NCBI GenBank assembly: GCA_021307315.1
Contig: JAJSPD010000026.1
Span: 310,001 to 374,000, forward strand
Source: Bisporella sp. PMI_857
Taxonomy: Eukaryota > Ascomycota > Leotiomycetes > Helotiales > Helotiaceae
Direction of reading: 5' to 3'
Length of the DNA stretch: 64,000 bases
The translations under genes were made by a program, and so were the position numbers. Under the pieces are notes generated by a model. The model saw only the letters and a list, made by a program, of their open reading frames with translations. It ran no database searches and was not told the DNA's origin. Shown here one piece after another: positions 11,227-24,548 of this stretch (positions within the stretch are counted from its first letter, which is position 1; every line of letters starts with the position of its first letter).

Positions 11227-14200
11227 TCATTGTACCTGATACTTTGCAATCAATTCTGCGATGGAATAATGACCATGCCACATTGCCATCTCTTCAGCTG
11301 TCTTATAATATTCGAGCTCTTGGTGATGTCGCTCCGCTCCCTTCTGCAACAATTTCTGTACAATATCATAATTGCCTCTTTCAGCGGCGATGATTAGTGG
11401 AGTTTTCCCTTGGTCATCTCTCATGTTTATGTCGACATTAGAATACTCCAGAGCTAGCCTGACGATACAAAGATCGCTATCGCTGCATGCTGAGGCGAGG
11501 AAAGTGCGATATGCTATGTTCTTTGTATTTGGATCCACGCCTGCATCCAGGAGTTTGCGAGCCCTGACTAAGTTCTTTTCAGAAATGGCGTGCTGCAATT
11601 GTGTAATTTGGAGATAGTATTCTAGCGGCTTCGCATTTGGTATATGATCATATATCTGTTGCAGAAAATGAACTTGACTGCACCCGGCTGCTCTCATCAG
11701 CATTGGCTCTGAATACATGTCACGGAGTTTTTCCTCCTCAAGATAGAGAGCTAAGATTTCATTTACAACTTGGGTCGCAGACCAATTTGCAGAGAGTTCA
11801 ATAAGACAATCTTTGGTCAGTAGTGACAAGAGCAAATCCACTCCGCCTTGTCTGATGATGTAATGGACCATAATTCTGAAGTAGTAGAGGCCAAGCCGCA
11901 TCGAGTTAGCAACCGCTTTTGATGATATCGGGAGATTGAACTTCATCTGAACAGAGAGGTGCGACAATTCAATCAATGGCCATCCTTTCGACGCAGCTTC
12001 AATCACAAGCTCTTCTGTGATGAGAGCTGGAAAAGCTTCAGTATCTTGTGCAGCTGCAGTTCGGAGCCAGTAAACCGCTCCCCTACCCTTCTTGATTCCT
12101 GCTATTAAGATCCTCGTAGTGATAGGAAGAGGGCGCTGAACGTTCGTCAAAATGCGACGCAGCTTCATCCAGCTCCAATCAGTTTCGCTCAGCACTATAA
12201 GATTTTCTTCTTGGCCGCAGAGTATTCTCCGTTCTTCTGGAGTAATTTGGAAGAGGTGTTCCAAAGTATCATCAGTCAATTTATTGTTCAGAATCGCGTG
12301 TTGAATATACCGTAATGATTTTGGACCTGTTGGTATCATGTAACCGTATTTCTCAAACAACACGACCAGATCCTCTACGTCGTTGCTCAAGAACAGATCC
12401 TCATAGAGGTACTGAGATATTTCGATAACCTTTGAATCGAGTGCTAGGGTCTCAAAGAGGAGTTCCAGAAGCGAATCTTCAGTATTGCTCCAAGTTTTGA
12501 GACATGCATGTATATGCTCCGCAGTGATAGAAAGTTCCTGCTGTGATTTATGAGCATAGTCTTGAAGAATTGCATACGCTTTCGATGCAGCCTGTCCGTG
12601 TCTTATCAGTGTTGTCAGTGTTCTCTCTGAGATTATTGGGATCTTCTTATGTTTGGCTAGAAGCTCTAAAGTGGCTGACAGGGATTTCGCGTTGTTTTGA
12701 GATTGAGATCGAAGCAAGTCTCCCCAGGCGACGGATGACAGCTCAAGATCAGGGCGCTTGCTGAGAAGTGCGTTGAGCACGGGAATAATTTTTTCTTGTG
12801 CACCCATTGCATAATCTGCAGCATCCACTGTAATACATGATGGCGGTGCGACATTCAGTATAGGGGACCATGTTGACTGTTCGTATGGCGATGCGCACAT
12901 GCACTCTAAAAGAGATGGCGTGATAGAGAAGGTAAATTGATCGAACAGTATTTCGATCACTTCATTACCGCTTTCGAAGTTCGAGACTGCAGAGAAGATA
13001 AGCTCATCATTTGCTATACGCCTTGGCCTTGGGAGCTGCCTGGCAATTGCCTTTAGCAAACTGGGACCTTTAGCGGAGTGTTCTGCCGCAAGGCAAATAG
13101 CCTTAGGTGAAATATACAGCCTTTTATCAATCCTCAAGAGGATTCTGAAAACCTCGAGAGGTATTGTAGAATACATCACATTTTCTACAGCTTTCTGGGT
13201 AACTGGGATCTTGCATCGTGCGTTCATCCAGTGGGCCAATATTCTGTCGCCCTTTTTGTTGTAAACTGCAACCTCAACAGCTCGCTCACTCACGTCTGGC
13301 AATTTAGCAGTTGAAACATCCCAGAAGCGCTGTACTAATTCGTGTCCATAATTTTGATTATAAACCACCTGTTCAAGTACTTTGGGGCTTTTCAACAATG
13401 GTTCACAGTACTGTTGAAGATATTCTATTATTTCAATGGCATATTGAGGGTTTCTGACTGCTCTCATACACACATTTTCGGTGAATTTGAGAGATGGGTC
13501 GTACTGATGAAGTTGGGTAAGAATTTCTACAGGACTGTATTGATGGCCCGCAGCAATAACGGCGATGCTGCTGTGAATCGACTTTCCCGAAAACCTTGGT
13601 AATAGCTTTTCGAGTAACATTTCTCCGACCCTGTTCTCAGCCGCTTCTATCAGCACGTCATTGGTTATCAACAACTGATCAGGGTCTGCCTTTGCCAATA
13701 CGAGGTCTGTTAACTGAAGCCCATATCTGCGATTCCTCATCGCCTCTCTGAGGAGTCTACTATTGATGAGCCACGAATCACAGCGATTCAGCAGTAGTGG
13801 CAGCATTTTATCCGCAACTTGATAGTTGTAACACGCGTTGAAGAGACATTGAATGTTCGGGCGGGCATCCGGGTCGTGGTTCAGGAGAAAGCGCATCGGA
13901 TCCATTGAGTGAATCCCTGCTGCATTCTCAAGCATATATTCGTTGACAGTAAGTTTCCCATCCTTGGTTTTGCTTAACAACAATTTGAGGAGTTCAAGTC
14001 CAGTCTTGTGGTTCCCTGCAGCATATTCAAAGGCCACCTCAGTTGCAACGAAATCTGGTCGTCTCTCAAGCAAAGCACGTACTATCTTAGGGCCAAATGT
14101 TGGGTTGTGACACGCGCTCCGTATTGTTGCATCTTCAATGTTCAAAGCGGGATCTCGTGTAAGAAGCTCCTCTACAATCTCATCGCCATTGACTACATTT

Positions 14201-17200
14201 TGCGCAGCAGAACGAACCAAAAAATTTGTGATGACGATCTCTGCACATCGCTCATGGCTCAGCAGATACCTCACAACGGAAATGCTTGACTTGTTGACGG
14301 CCCATTGGAACACCTGATCCGAAATTTCTAATTTCTGGTTATTGTCTAGGAGTTTTATTACCATATCCTCGCGATTCATTGAAGCAGCCACAATCAATGC
14401 AGCTTCATCAGACTCTTCTGAGCCTCCATGACGTTTCGATATGAAGAGATCAACGACTTCTTGCTGACCCTGACTGACGGCTATTTCAAAAGGAGATCGA
14501 CTACGTCTATTTACGCGTTCTGCATCTCTTTCTTTGAACTTCCGCTCGTCCTGGAGGATCTCCGTAAACCCAAAAGCGCAAGCCAAGAACTATTCGAAGA
14601 ATCAGTCTTATGATTACTAATGTTCAACGCAGGAGATTAGGAGCTTCAGGCGTGTTTAAGAAACGAAAAATGGCAGAGAAGATCATGGGAAGGACCCGAG
14701 TTCTCGCCTTCCTTAACGGAAAGTAAGAAATTCATGTGGAAATGAGCTTACAATCGGATTGGGGTGCCTGCTCTCACACTCAGACAGCCGCAGTTCCAGT
14801 GCCTGACCTGAATCTGCGCTTGCAATTAAGTCTAATTCTAGCGAGCTCCACGACTCCCGCCAACTACTAAGAAAAGTCCGAAATGTTTCTGATGCCATCT
14901 TATCTTGATATAAGAATGTCATAAGCGTTCTTGAGAGTGTCCCCTGCCGACGGTATTCTCGTGCCTCTGCACAGTGGAGTGGCCAGTATACCATGGAATA
15001 ATCGTAGAAAGTCTTGCTTTCATTTTGTTGCAATAAAGCTTTTCGTCGAGGCTTTTTCCCTGTAAGGCAATTGCGCAAGCATGTTAATGCCGCAGTTTCA
15101 TTGCATTTTGCTTGTTCAAACTCAGGATGTTTGCTTTCAAGATATTCGCGGACAGATAGATGTATGAATCTGATAACGTCTAGTTCTGCATCATATTTGA
15201 CCAAGTTACAGCACATATCTAAAATATACTCCTTCGTAATTGTATTGTCCTCGAGGACAAGGTCTGGTCCATTACATGAAAGTACGTATATAAATTCTTT
15301 GGTGCATAAAGGCTGTTGAGCACATAGAAGCCAGTGCAATGCCTTTTTGGCGAGCGTCTTTGTTACAGTCCGGCCCTCGTTAATTTGTGTCATGATAATG
15401 GCATAAACATCGTTCAAGTCGCTTGGTAAACGCCCAAGGGCATCTCTAACGTCAATTTCATAATCTAGCGCACACAATGTCTGGATTGATGCTGCTACCC
15501 AGCGAAAACTCAGACACCATCAGTGACTAGAGCGCTCTCAGGATACGCTTTACTTACATGCCATCAGCTTGCTCAGTGAGTACAGCTTTGACTTCCTTAA
15601 CCAATCCTTCAGATGGGTGTCCGGCGAGGAACTTTCCCGCCTTTATCTTCTTATCCAGCTCGCTGTTGACTAAACATGATATATCAGCAAATAATTTGCA
15701 CTCTGTTATGTGCTAAATTCATACCATAATTGACGATATCCCCAGAGTTTCGTCTCGCTAATATCTCAAGTTTTGGTGTTTTGTTGAAGTGTTGGCGGAT
15801 ATCAGCGTTGGGACGACTGCTGACGAAGAATCGTACCAGTGATGTGGAATTTTGACAAATGGTGTCGAGGCTATCCATCAGTTCTTCTCGGGCATTTCTC
15901 GGACATTCGTCAAGGGCATCTATGATGATAAATCCTCCTCTCATATTGCAAATCTCTATAATAATCTCTACCGCTTCAGTACGATCAAGTCGATCATCAG
16001 AGTCTAATTTCCTCCGTTCCTGCCACTTTTCGGCGACCCAAGGCGAGATCGGATCGTCTAAGCTGTCACAAGTAAGCTGCTTCAGGATAGACAGTAATAT
16101 TTCGGTGCTATCTGCTCGCCGAGGCTCGGAGGATTCCCTGGAACAGTAAAAGTACGCAATAGGTGGACGACCTGTCTTTTGCGAAAGCTCTTCTGAGATG
16201 TCGTCAACCACTAAAGACGTTAAAACACTCTTCCCCGAGCCCGGAGCCCCGTTGAGCCATAAGAACGGGTGACGGCTGCTGTACTTCCACTTTCTGTAGG
16301 CGTCTTTGTTTAGCATCCATGAGCCTGATCCGGCAAGCCTGTTACTTGATATTGTCTTGTGATGCGATATGTATAGCTCAGTCGAGAGCCATCGCAATAT
16401 TCGCATTCTTTCTTTTTCTGGTGACTGTTAGCCTTAACCCGCTCCTTGACTAACCCGGTATCGTATTTTAGCATTCAAACCAGACTACTTGCGTATACTC
16501 ACGTTCTAAGCCGTCTTGAATCTTTTCTAGAGTGGTCTTTACAAAAGCTAATGGACGCTCTAGGTCTTGTAGGAGGACTCTTAACTTGTCTATACCGTTT
16601 GATATAATGCCTATCTGAGCATTTGCGTCGTTCTGAATTTCTTTGTCCACTAATGGTGTCCATTTTTGGAGCTCCTTATCGCGTTCTTTGACCTCATGTG
16701 TGAGGACATCGGAATCAGCACCCAAGTGGGCTAAACTCATCACCATGCGCTCTATTGGCCGTTAATTAGCGCCGATCGTTCTTGATGCATTGTCTGCAGT
16801 TTGGGAGGCACTCACTCGCAGTGTTGAAGCCAAAATATTCAAATACCTTGTATAAGAAGGATAATATTGCACTATATACTGCAACAATACTAGATCTTAC
16901 TTTCTTCTCGGCCTCTGTAACGTATCGTTGACAGTAAATCTGTTCAATGAGCGCGTATCGGCTCATTACATCGATAATCACTTCAACAGATTCCATCATA
17001 GCACCGTGGTGCTTAATGTCACTAGTGGCCAGCTACAAAATATCAGCTTGAACATATTAGAAGTGAAAAATAAAGTTCTTCGACCTACCGTAATCAAGAA
17101 TCTTGCGCCCGCCCATGGTAGAGCTGCGTGAACCGGGTCAAAGGAGGACACAATATCGCCAACGCCTTTCACCTTGTCCAACCATAAGGCTACCTTCTCG

Positions 17201-17488
17201 AATATCTCCTTGACATAGACTCCTGACATTTCGTAAGTATTCCTTCTAGCTTTGACATAAAAACAGAGTAAATTCCGGAAAGTCAACAACAAAGGTTTAA
17301 TGAACAGTCATACTTTGCCCCTTAAAATTTCTACATGTCCATTGCTTCGCTATACACTCTTCTCGCTTTTCCTGAACAATTCTAAGCAGGCCATCGGGAC
17401 CGCCCCCGCTTTTACCCAGTTTCGCCAGCTGTACTTGCAGTTTTTGGTCGAGGGTGCTCGCTGCCTCTTGCCATAGGTTGACCGTCAT
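11227..17488 (-). CDS. fungal NLR-like protein: NACHT_N, NACHT, degenerate repeat tail, ankyrin
   Basis: Eight exons keep one frame: 17488-17314, 17249-17089, 17032-16816, 16751-16503, 16417-15725, 15669-15558, 15508-14752 and 14589-11227, about 1908 aa. Start 17488 (MTVNLWQEA) is the first good Met; a further upstream exon cannot be excluded. The N-terminus matches the NWD-type NACHT_N domain (GVGDIVSSFDPVHAALPWAGARFL). The NACHT ATPase has Walker A GAPGSGKS at about 324-331 and Walker B FIIIDALDE near 430-438, then FFVSSRPNADI. The last 1120 residues are many 35-45-aa units of the type AxxNxxxGxEIxxxLL, a known tail of fungal NACHT proteins, ending in clear ankyrin repeats (GKTPLIIAAERGNYDIVQKLL). 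Such STAND proteins act as sensors in heterokaryon incompatibility and defence; the ligand is unknown. No stop or frameshift is seen, so it should be functional. Confidence 0.85.
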
Positions 17489-18672
17489 ATTGGTAACCTG
17501 GTCCGTGTAACACAACACAATACAGAAGTGGGGATACCCGCGCTTTGACGCCCGACTGACATCCGTTGTCGTTTAAATTATTGTCGGTGGAGTCTTGAAG
17601 GTAAGATCACTCGGGCGTTTACCAGAAGGATATGGGCGAAGGAATCTTTCTTTCGAGTGCGGCACAGTGAGGCAATCGCGCTGACAGAGGCTAGGCACCC
17701 TTGAAGATACATCCCTGTTTTTCTTTACCACGGGCAAACTCAAGGGGCTGCATCTCTATCACGTGTCATTTAGTGACATGCTCAAAACACTTGAACAAAA
17801 CATTTAACTGTTAAAGCGAGATAGCTCAAGTCAAAGACTACAGGATGTACTTGCTATTGTTTATTTCATTGGTCGCCGAACCTTATATCCTTTTGGTAAT
17901 CTCATTCATCTGCTCCGTATATGCATATCTACGGCACGTCCCGAGGCGGCCAAGAATCATCTCAGACCCACTCCGCTCAAACCTCATCTGACTCGCATTG
18001 TGGAATCACTCAGGGAGTCAACACCAGGTTCCAAGTCTTTCATCTGTTGAGTACAGTTAATCGCTGGCACTCTAAATCCTGAATCAATAGCATATGTTGT
18101 TTTCATTAATTGAATCCGTAGACAGAGCACAGATCATAAATAGGACACAACTTGCTGAAGGGTCATCGTCATCTTGTTAATGAGTCAAGCTTTTTCTGAA
18201 CACTGCCACTGCTCGAACGCTAGTATTTCAAAGCAACTACGCCGCTGTATAAGTAGCACGTGAAGTTACGATCGATTGGCATAGTGAATTCAAGGCCCTT
18301 GACCATCACGGTAGGACATTGATGATTCTCGGTGACGCCTAGCCTAGCGTAAGTATCAAATCCTTCGCGCTCTTATGAAACTAACCGGCGAAGATCATGA
18401 ATACAATAACTGAAGGTATGATTACTCAGAGGAAATTGCAGCCCCATGGAGTGCGTAATTATCGTAAGCTTCCAAGATCACATTTCTCCGACCCACCTAC
18501 AGAAGTGGAGATCTTGGTAAATTCCGAGTCAAACCCTTGGCTCAAAGACTATAAATCTTATTCTTCTATCATGGACAATCCTCTGCAACCATCAAAATCT
18601 TACGAGCAAAGCTCTCCTCAAAACCAACTACAGTCACTCATTCATCAAGAAGATACACAAAATCAAGTCAAA
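17489..18672. other. divergent promoter region between NLR and spherulin-4 genes
   Basis: About 1.2 kb between two divergently transcribed genes. A frame in phase with the spherulin-4 CDS is open from 18397, but its residues (STPTEVEIL-like, disordered) have no family character and the better start is at 18673. No other gene is visible. The region must hold both promoters. Confidence 0.45.
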
Positions 18673-19404
18673 ATGGTCAACCTAGCTTCCGTGCTCTTAC
18701 CTCTCTACATATACCCGTCCCTCAATACTACTTGGTCCTCAATCTATACTTCTATCACATCTAATCCTTCTCTCTCATTCGACATAATCATTAACCCCAA
18801 CTCCGGTCCTGGTTCTGCTGCCTACCCAGACTCCTCCTATGTTACCGGCATCGCCCAACTAAATTCCTACGACAACGCCAAGCTCATTGGTTACGTGCCT
18901 ACAAACTGGGCTGCCCGGGACATCGAGGATGTCAAGGCTGATATCGACACTTATGCAGGTTGGGGAACCTATGCTGGAAGTGATATTCATGTAGATGGCA
19001 TCTTCTTCGACGAGGCCGTAAGCCAATACAATGAATCCAACTACGAATATATGTCCACTGTTACCGCCTACGCACGCTCCCTAAATCTCCCAACTATCGT
19101 CTTTAACCCTGGCGCGGTTTCCGCACCTGAGTACTACGCGTTAGCCGACACGATCGTAGCCTTTGAGAATTCCGCAAGCGCATGGACGGAGCAGGTGCGT
19201 GGCTGGACAGGAGATCAGTACTGGGGCAATTCCGCGGTCATGATGTATGGTTTCACTGGCGATGAGGCGGCGCAGAAGGCTTTGGTGGATACATTGAAGG
19301 CAACGGATGTGGGTAGTCTTTTTATCAGTTCGCAGCCTTTCAATACGGCTTATTCGGAAGTTAGTGGACTTTGGGAAGATTTCTGTGAGGCATTGGCAGC
19401 ATGA
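18673..19404 (+). CDS. spherulation-specific family 4 (spherulin-4-like) protein
   Basis: Single-exon gene of 243 aa. The start at 18673 is chosen because the family fold begins there (ASVLLPLYIYP, then W...IY..I) and the context is AAAATGG. Upstream in-frame ATGs at 18397 and 18418 would add up to 92 low-quality residues. Conserved features of the family (PF12138, a glycosidase-like TIM barrel) are visible: FDIIINPNSGPG, the LIGYVPTNWAARD strand, DGIFFDEAV, IVFNPGAV and a C-terminal LFISSQP segment. Acidic residues in DGIFFDE are in the place of catalytic residues of related barrels. First described as abundant in encysting Physarum; the fungal role is unknown. No signal peptide is seen with this start. 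Confidence 0.85.
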   Translation: MVNLASVLLPLYIYPSLNTTWSSIYTSITSNPSLSFDIIINPNSGPGSAAYPDSSYVTGIAQLNSYDNAKLIGYVPTNWAARDIEDVKADIDTYAGWGTYAGSDIHVDGIFFDEAVSQYNESNYEYMSTVTAYARSLNLPTIVFNPGAVSAPEYYALADTIVAFENSASAWTEQVRGWTGDQYWGNSAVMMYGFTGDEAAQKALVDTLKATDVGSLFISSQPFNTAYSEVSGLWEDFCEALAA

Positions 19405-20321
19405 AGGTAAATGGAGATGCTCGGGAACATAGGAACGGATTCTGGTATAAGATTATGATATAGATTCAGCTGCAAGCTCTTCTAGAGATTTCATCGCATG
19501 GATTTTGAAATGAGAGGTATATTTCTAGGATTAAGCAAATAAATTATACAAACATCTTTTCAGATCACATCTATGAGCGCTCGCCTTTCTTGCTATTTTA
19601 GGTCAGACATGGGGACCACGGGCATACTTGGTGAAGCCAGTCTCTGGATGGATTCCAGGAGTACACGTGGTTATTCCAATCGTTGCGTTGATATCCATGT
19701 ACTGATATGAATATCAAATTCCACCCAGCTTCTCTGTTGCAGAGTACGGATAGATATAATTCCAACACGGAGGGAGAAGTTGTATGAGGCTCAGTGCGAG
19801 TGAATATGAAGTTTACGTAACCGCGATAGAAGGTCAGCTGATATGCGCCTAGCGGCCGCATGATAACTAACTGGGTCTTAAACTTTATTTCTACATCACC
19901 AGACCGAGTCCAAAATGAACATTCCTAGTTTATTCCCCATCGGCAACATTGTCTAAACTCGTTAGGCTCAGAACTAAGGTGGACATTGATAAGTTTGATT
20001 GGTTTTCTTTATATATCCAGGACTAATCGACAAAAAAAGAGACACCGATCACGTCCCGAGTTTCTGCCGCGTTATAAATAGACGACGCCAAAGCTGTTGT
20101 CCCAATCATACGCGATCAGTGGGGATAGCCCGCACCTTGAAAGTCGCCAAGCACCATCCGCGTTTTTGGGCCTTTTGGAGCAAGGGGAGCATGTTTCCCT
20201 GTATGTCCCGCGTTCGAATATCGGGCGAGAATTTAATTAATATTTCGGGAACACCCATATATTGCTGTGGAGGCTGTGACACACGTCGATTTATGTTCTT
20301 GCGTTTTATTGGCATTTCAGT
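19405..20321. other. intergenic; possible ruined zinc-cluster exon near 20110-20210
   Basis: No intact gene. In the frame reading ...RTLKVAKHHPRFWAFWSKG (about 20130-20190) the spacing weakly recalls a Zn2Cys6 cluster whose second-half cysteines would be Phe (HPRFWAF for HPxCxxC). This is suggestive because the next gene is a transcription factor without a zinc cluster. It could be chance. Confidence 0.25.
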
Positions 20322-22082
20322 ATGCAGTGTCAAGAAGCAAAGTATATATCTATTACGGAAATAGATGAAATGTTGGGTGATGAGGACGAATCATCCAATA
20401 CAAACTCAGAGAGCGAGCAAACCGGTACCAATACAACGCAGGACTGCCGGTCCCGAAGCACTTCACTTGAAATTATAGAAAAATATGACCCTCGACTTGC
20501 TAAAGATAAGATAGGAGAGCATGGCAGTGCTGGATCTAACTCTATCCAGGATGTTATGCAGATATCAAAATTAGAATATACACAAGCTCAAGATACATTG
20601 ATATTCCGTGAGTCATCCTGAGGCTAAGATCTCGGACAACGTTTGAATGTTAGGAGAAGGTGGCTGATAGATTTTTGCAGTCCGTTTCCAACAACTTCAG
20701 AAAATGAGCCTTGAAACCGGTGGCCCCGGATGCGGTCTTGATCCATTCAACAATCTAGGTTTATCCAGCGATCGAAACACTCATGTAGCAATTGATCACT
20801 GTAAGCAGCCCAGACTAGCATCAAGTATGTCTATTCAATTGCTAATGTTATATTGCAGGGACATCAGGAGTTCAGAAGACAAGAACGCCCATGAGCCCAA
20901 GGCCGGCTTGGTTTCGAACATCCATAGCGGACCCTGTTATTCTCGCAGCTACGTATGCCACTCATGCACTAATACAAGTCTGAATTAACAAGGCACAGTG
21001 TAGCAGCATCAACGTCTCATTTACTTTATTGTCAAGGCGCTGTTAAGTCTACACCTGCATATATATCTCACAAGGTCCGAGCTATTCAGGCGATCAACAA
21101 AAATCTAGACAGTCCTGAATCAGCAAGTGATTACACTATAATGGCTGTAGCCATGATGGCAATAATTGAGGTCTGAATATTGAATCTTTCAATCTTGTCC
21201 TGGGCTTTGACTAATGGCTTATTTAGGGACTCGCTGGAGGCCCAGCTGCATGTGCAATCCACCGCCAAGGTTTGGGCCAGTTGGTACGCAGTAGGGGTGG
21301 TCTCAAGACCTTAGGCTTAAATGGAATCGCTGCGAGGACTGTCTCTTGGTAACCACTATTTCCTATTTAGCCAGTAAAATAAAAGCTAACAATCATGTAC
21401 TGTTAGGGCAGATACAGCATGCTCCATCGTATTAAGATCGCCGCCTCGCCTCCATCCCAACCTAGCTGGTGATACCGCGAAACAATTTGCCGATACACAA
21501 GATCCTTTAGATTACTCTTGTACAATATCACGGCTCCGTAGCCTCACAGATTCGACTCCTCTTAGCCAGTGTCTAGCCGCGATCTGGTTTCGCCTACTAG
21601 ATCTATCAGTATTTTTATCAACGATCCCACCGACAGAGACCTGGCAGCTTGATGAAATGCTATTCAGTGACAAGATTGATTTAATTGAGCGGCAGGTTCT
21701 TCACGTTCTGCACTCACCGACCCTGGCAAACAATCCTATTGTTGCATTCATCACCGCGTTCTTGAATGCCGCTTTGATATACAGCTACCAAGACTTGCGA
21801 GAAGTACCAAGCTTTTGCAATATCTGCATTTCACTTTCAGAGAGAATTCATTCTGGGCTGCAATTGATCGATCTGTCCTCAATTGCAACGACCTGCCCAG
21901 ACTTACTTTTATGGACAATATTGCTCGGGCGATCTGCTGCCCCACTCGGTACCCTACCTCGATCCTGGTTCAGTGGTGTTCTGACAGAAATGTCGCATCT
22001 TCTTGGGAAACCAATTCCCGAATCGTTGCAAGGGCTTTCTTACTTTGAGTTGGCTGCTCTGCCATCTAGAGAATCACCATGA
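20322..22082 (+). CDS. fungal transcription-factor-domain protein without a visible zinc cluster
   Basis: Six exons in one frame: 20322-20607, 20681-20800, 20859-20952, 20999-21170, 21227-21348 and 21407-22082, about 489 aa. The acidic, Ser-rich start leads to a segment of the Fungal_trans_2/DUF3468 type: PAWFRTSIADPVILAAT, then HLLYCQGAVKSTPAYISHKV with AIQAINKNL, then MMAIIE, then IHRQGLGQLVRSRGGLKTLG. This order (DPVI, A.AI..L, E, H..GL..LV..RGG) is typical for the C-terminal domain of Zn2Cys6 regulators. The usual N-terminal GC..CR.R..KCD cluster is absent. An AG acceptor sits right before the ATG (TTTCAG/T), so an upstream exon is possible. Intron 4 has a weak donor (GTCTGA). It may be a DNA-binding-less cofactor, a truncated gene, or a decaying regulator. 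Confidence 0.7.
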
Positions 22083-24548
22083 ATTACGACCTAGATGGCT
22101 GAGCTTGGGCATAACACAGTAATTTCTGTAGTAAATACAACTGAAGGCTAAACATGCATTACGGAATGATTAGGAATACCAAATCCATAAGAATACTGTC
22201 ATGGCCTCAGAAGCCTATGGGACAGGTAAGAATACACTTATTAAGAGAGTCCCAAAATTTTATTTAAACGAGTTTACCTTTGCTGATATTTTAGATCCAG
22301 AATTGTTCCTAGGCATTTGGCTTCCAAAATTATACCCAATCCCTAATTGGATCTAAGTTCAACACAAACAACAAAGGCACAACACAGGGAACGTCCTACA
22401 GTCTATAAATCTCAGATCTTGTAACTGTAAAAAGCGCCTCCTCGCCTACCATGGGCTAGACTTGGGGTCATCTTACAGCGAAGTTGAAGATCTTTCCAAG
22501 CAATTCGCCAGTCAAGCTTGGCTTTGAGCAATACGTAGAACCGTATCCATCATTATCACATATAGCGTTGGATTTATCGACAATCTCGTCAGAAAGACGT
22601 CCTATCGCTTCGCCAACAGGATGCTCACCTCACAAACAGTACTTCCCTTTACCAGTACGGCTTCTCATTACGAGAGATTAATATTAGCAGATGGATGGAA
22701 TACCCAAAGGGGGGTTTCAACACTTTCTGAACACTTGTGCGGTTCCATTGGAGGGTAGTGACATTTGTTGTCCCTCTAGATCTAAGGGGATGGGCACTTG
22801 CATGCTTTGCCTTTTGGCACAGCAGTATTAGCCACCATAGCATTTGGACATGATCGAGTGATAGCATTTCTCCTTAAATTCCTAGAACTTGTACGGTCCA
22901 CAGCACACAGCCTAGAAGAGATCAGTAAAACTCCGATATCTCAGTGCATTAGGAAAGCTACACTGCCATAGCCATTACTCTCGCAGAATGGATTGTTTTC
23001 AAGAGCGAGTTTCATCCATCTGAAGATAATATCGATATCAATCGATCTGGGCAAGCCCTTATAGTCTGCGCCAAGTTTCTAGTATCTATTTGAGATAATA
23101 AACCGAGAGTTCAGGCGACTTGCCAAGAGTTAGGGCTCCTCAGTCTTTGTGGAAAACAGAATCATCTTGAGAGGCATCCCGGCAAACCTGATAATAGAGG
23201 ACGGGACAGGTGGGATTCCAGCTCATTCAGAAGTGTGAAATATTGTTTCAAGTTTGGAGAGCCAACCTCGTCGCTGTATACTCGGCATCTTTATTCTTCC
23301 AGAAATTTGAAGTCGATCCTGAGGCACATGATATCCGAAGATGACCGAATGGCGCATCCGCCTTTTATATAGCAGGCCCGATATCATTGTGGCCATGACT
23401 AACCAAGATGGATGCTTTATGCCTCGAGGACTTGGCCATAGCTTTGGGTCAGATATCTAATCAATCATTACTTTGATCTTGATCTGCTTACCAAATGGGG
23501 AAACGAAGATCAACATACGACTCTGATGAGCTTTAAAATCACGTGATATATGATTCTCGCCGTATAAACGCGGATGGACAGTACAACTAATGCCTGTGGC
23601 ATATAATATCTGTGTCTCAGGCTCTTAATGCCGAAACTGATTACCGTGTGGAGAGAGAGTAAATTTGGCGTCTTCAACATGCCATTGTAAATGTTCAAGA
23701 GATATTAGCTATTAGACGGGATATCTTTTTTCGGAGGACCGCTTCGATTGATTTTCTACTTTTCTTTTGCGTATGATGGCTAACGGAGCAGTTTGGCTTC
23801 CGGCTCCGAGACTGGTATGTAGCACTTGAGCTTAGCTATATGGAATTACAAGACGAATAAAATAGTAAAACATTTCTAAGATAGTTAGCTTGAACTACAT
23901 TTATTTCAAAGAACCTCCGTGATTAAAGGAAGGTGGTTTTTGATATTCCAAAAGCCTGAGTGATATTGCGTGTGCAAAGTATGGAGGCAATGCTAAAGAA
24001 GATTGAGTTACATTCATCTTTTCGAAGTGTCTGCACTGCCTAAAGCTAAATCTGAGGCCCAAGTTTAGCTCAGAATCATAAAGCGAGGTAATTTGTGAGG
24101 GCATATCAGCGAAGGAGAACACTGGAAATTGAAAGACAAGGACAAAATTGAGATCATCTCACCTTTGGCTCTGGACTTGCACGGTTGGCCAAAATAAGCA
24201 GGTGCTTAGTTATAGCCTCGACAATTTCCAGTTTTTAATTCCAACTCCAACAGTACAGACCTAGACCCCCGCGCTTGTCTGAAGCTCCAGGCAGCACAAC
24301 ATGGCGAAGTATACTTTATATGTGCTCTACGAGTATCCCCATTCTGACACTCTAGTGCTTGTCAGCACGTGGCGTTGTTCGCAATATGCCATGATGGTTT
24401 GCCGCGAAGCTCTGTGCTGGGCAAGCCTTCATTAGAATGATTCGCTCTCCATCCCAAATGTTGCCTGCAAATATTCTGATGCTATGGTGATTTATTCTAT
24501 ACTCTCGTTTAAAGTCTTGAGGGGAAAAAAAAAAGTTAACTTTTGCAG
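22083..24548. other. gene-poor stretch with decayed coding pieces
   Basis: No intact gene in 2.4 kb. The only clear protein-like remains are at 22786-23094 (separate entry). The 22484-22681 frame and the frames between 23500 and 24120 show no family. An A-run sits at about 24523-24532, before the BTB-like pseudogene. Confidence 0.45.
22786..23094 (+). pseudogene. frameshifted fragment, ankyrin-like
   Basis: Frame one (22786-22971) reads with a segment GTAVLATIAFGHDRVIAFLL, which fits an ankyrin repeat (GTAL..A...GH..VV..LL). It stops at TAG (22969-22971). From 22968 a second frame continues with IAITLAEWIVFKSEF and RSGQALIVCAKFL and stops near 23094. The two pieces read as one protein with a single frameshift near 22965. 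No start, no intact flanks. The parent family is not certain. Confidence 0.35.
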
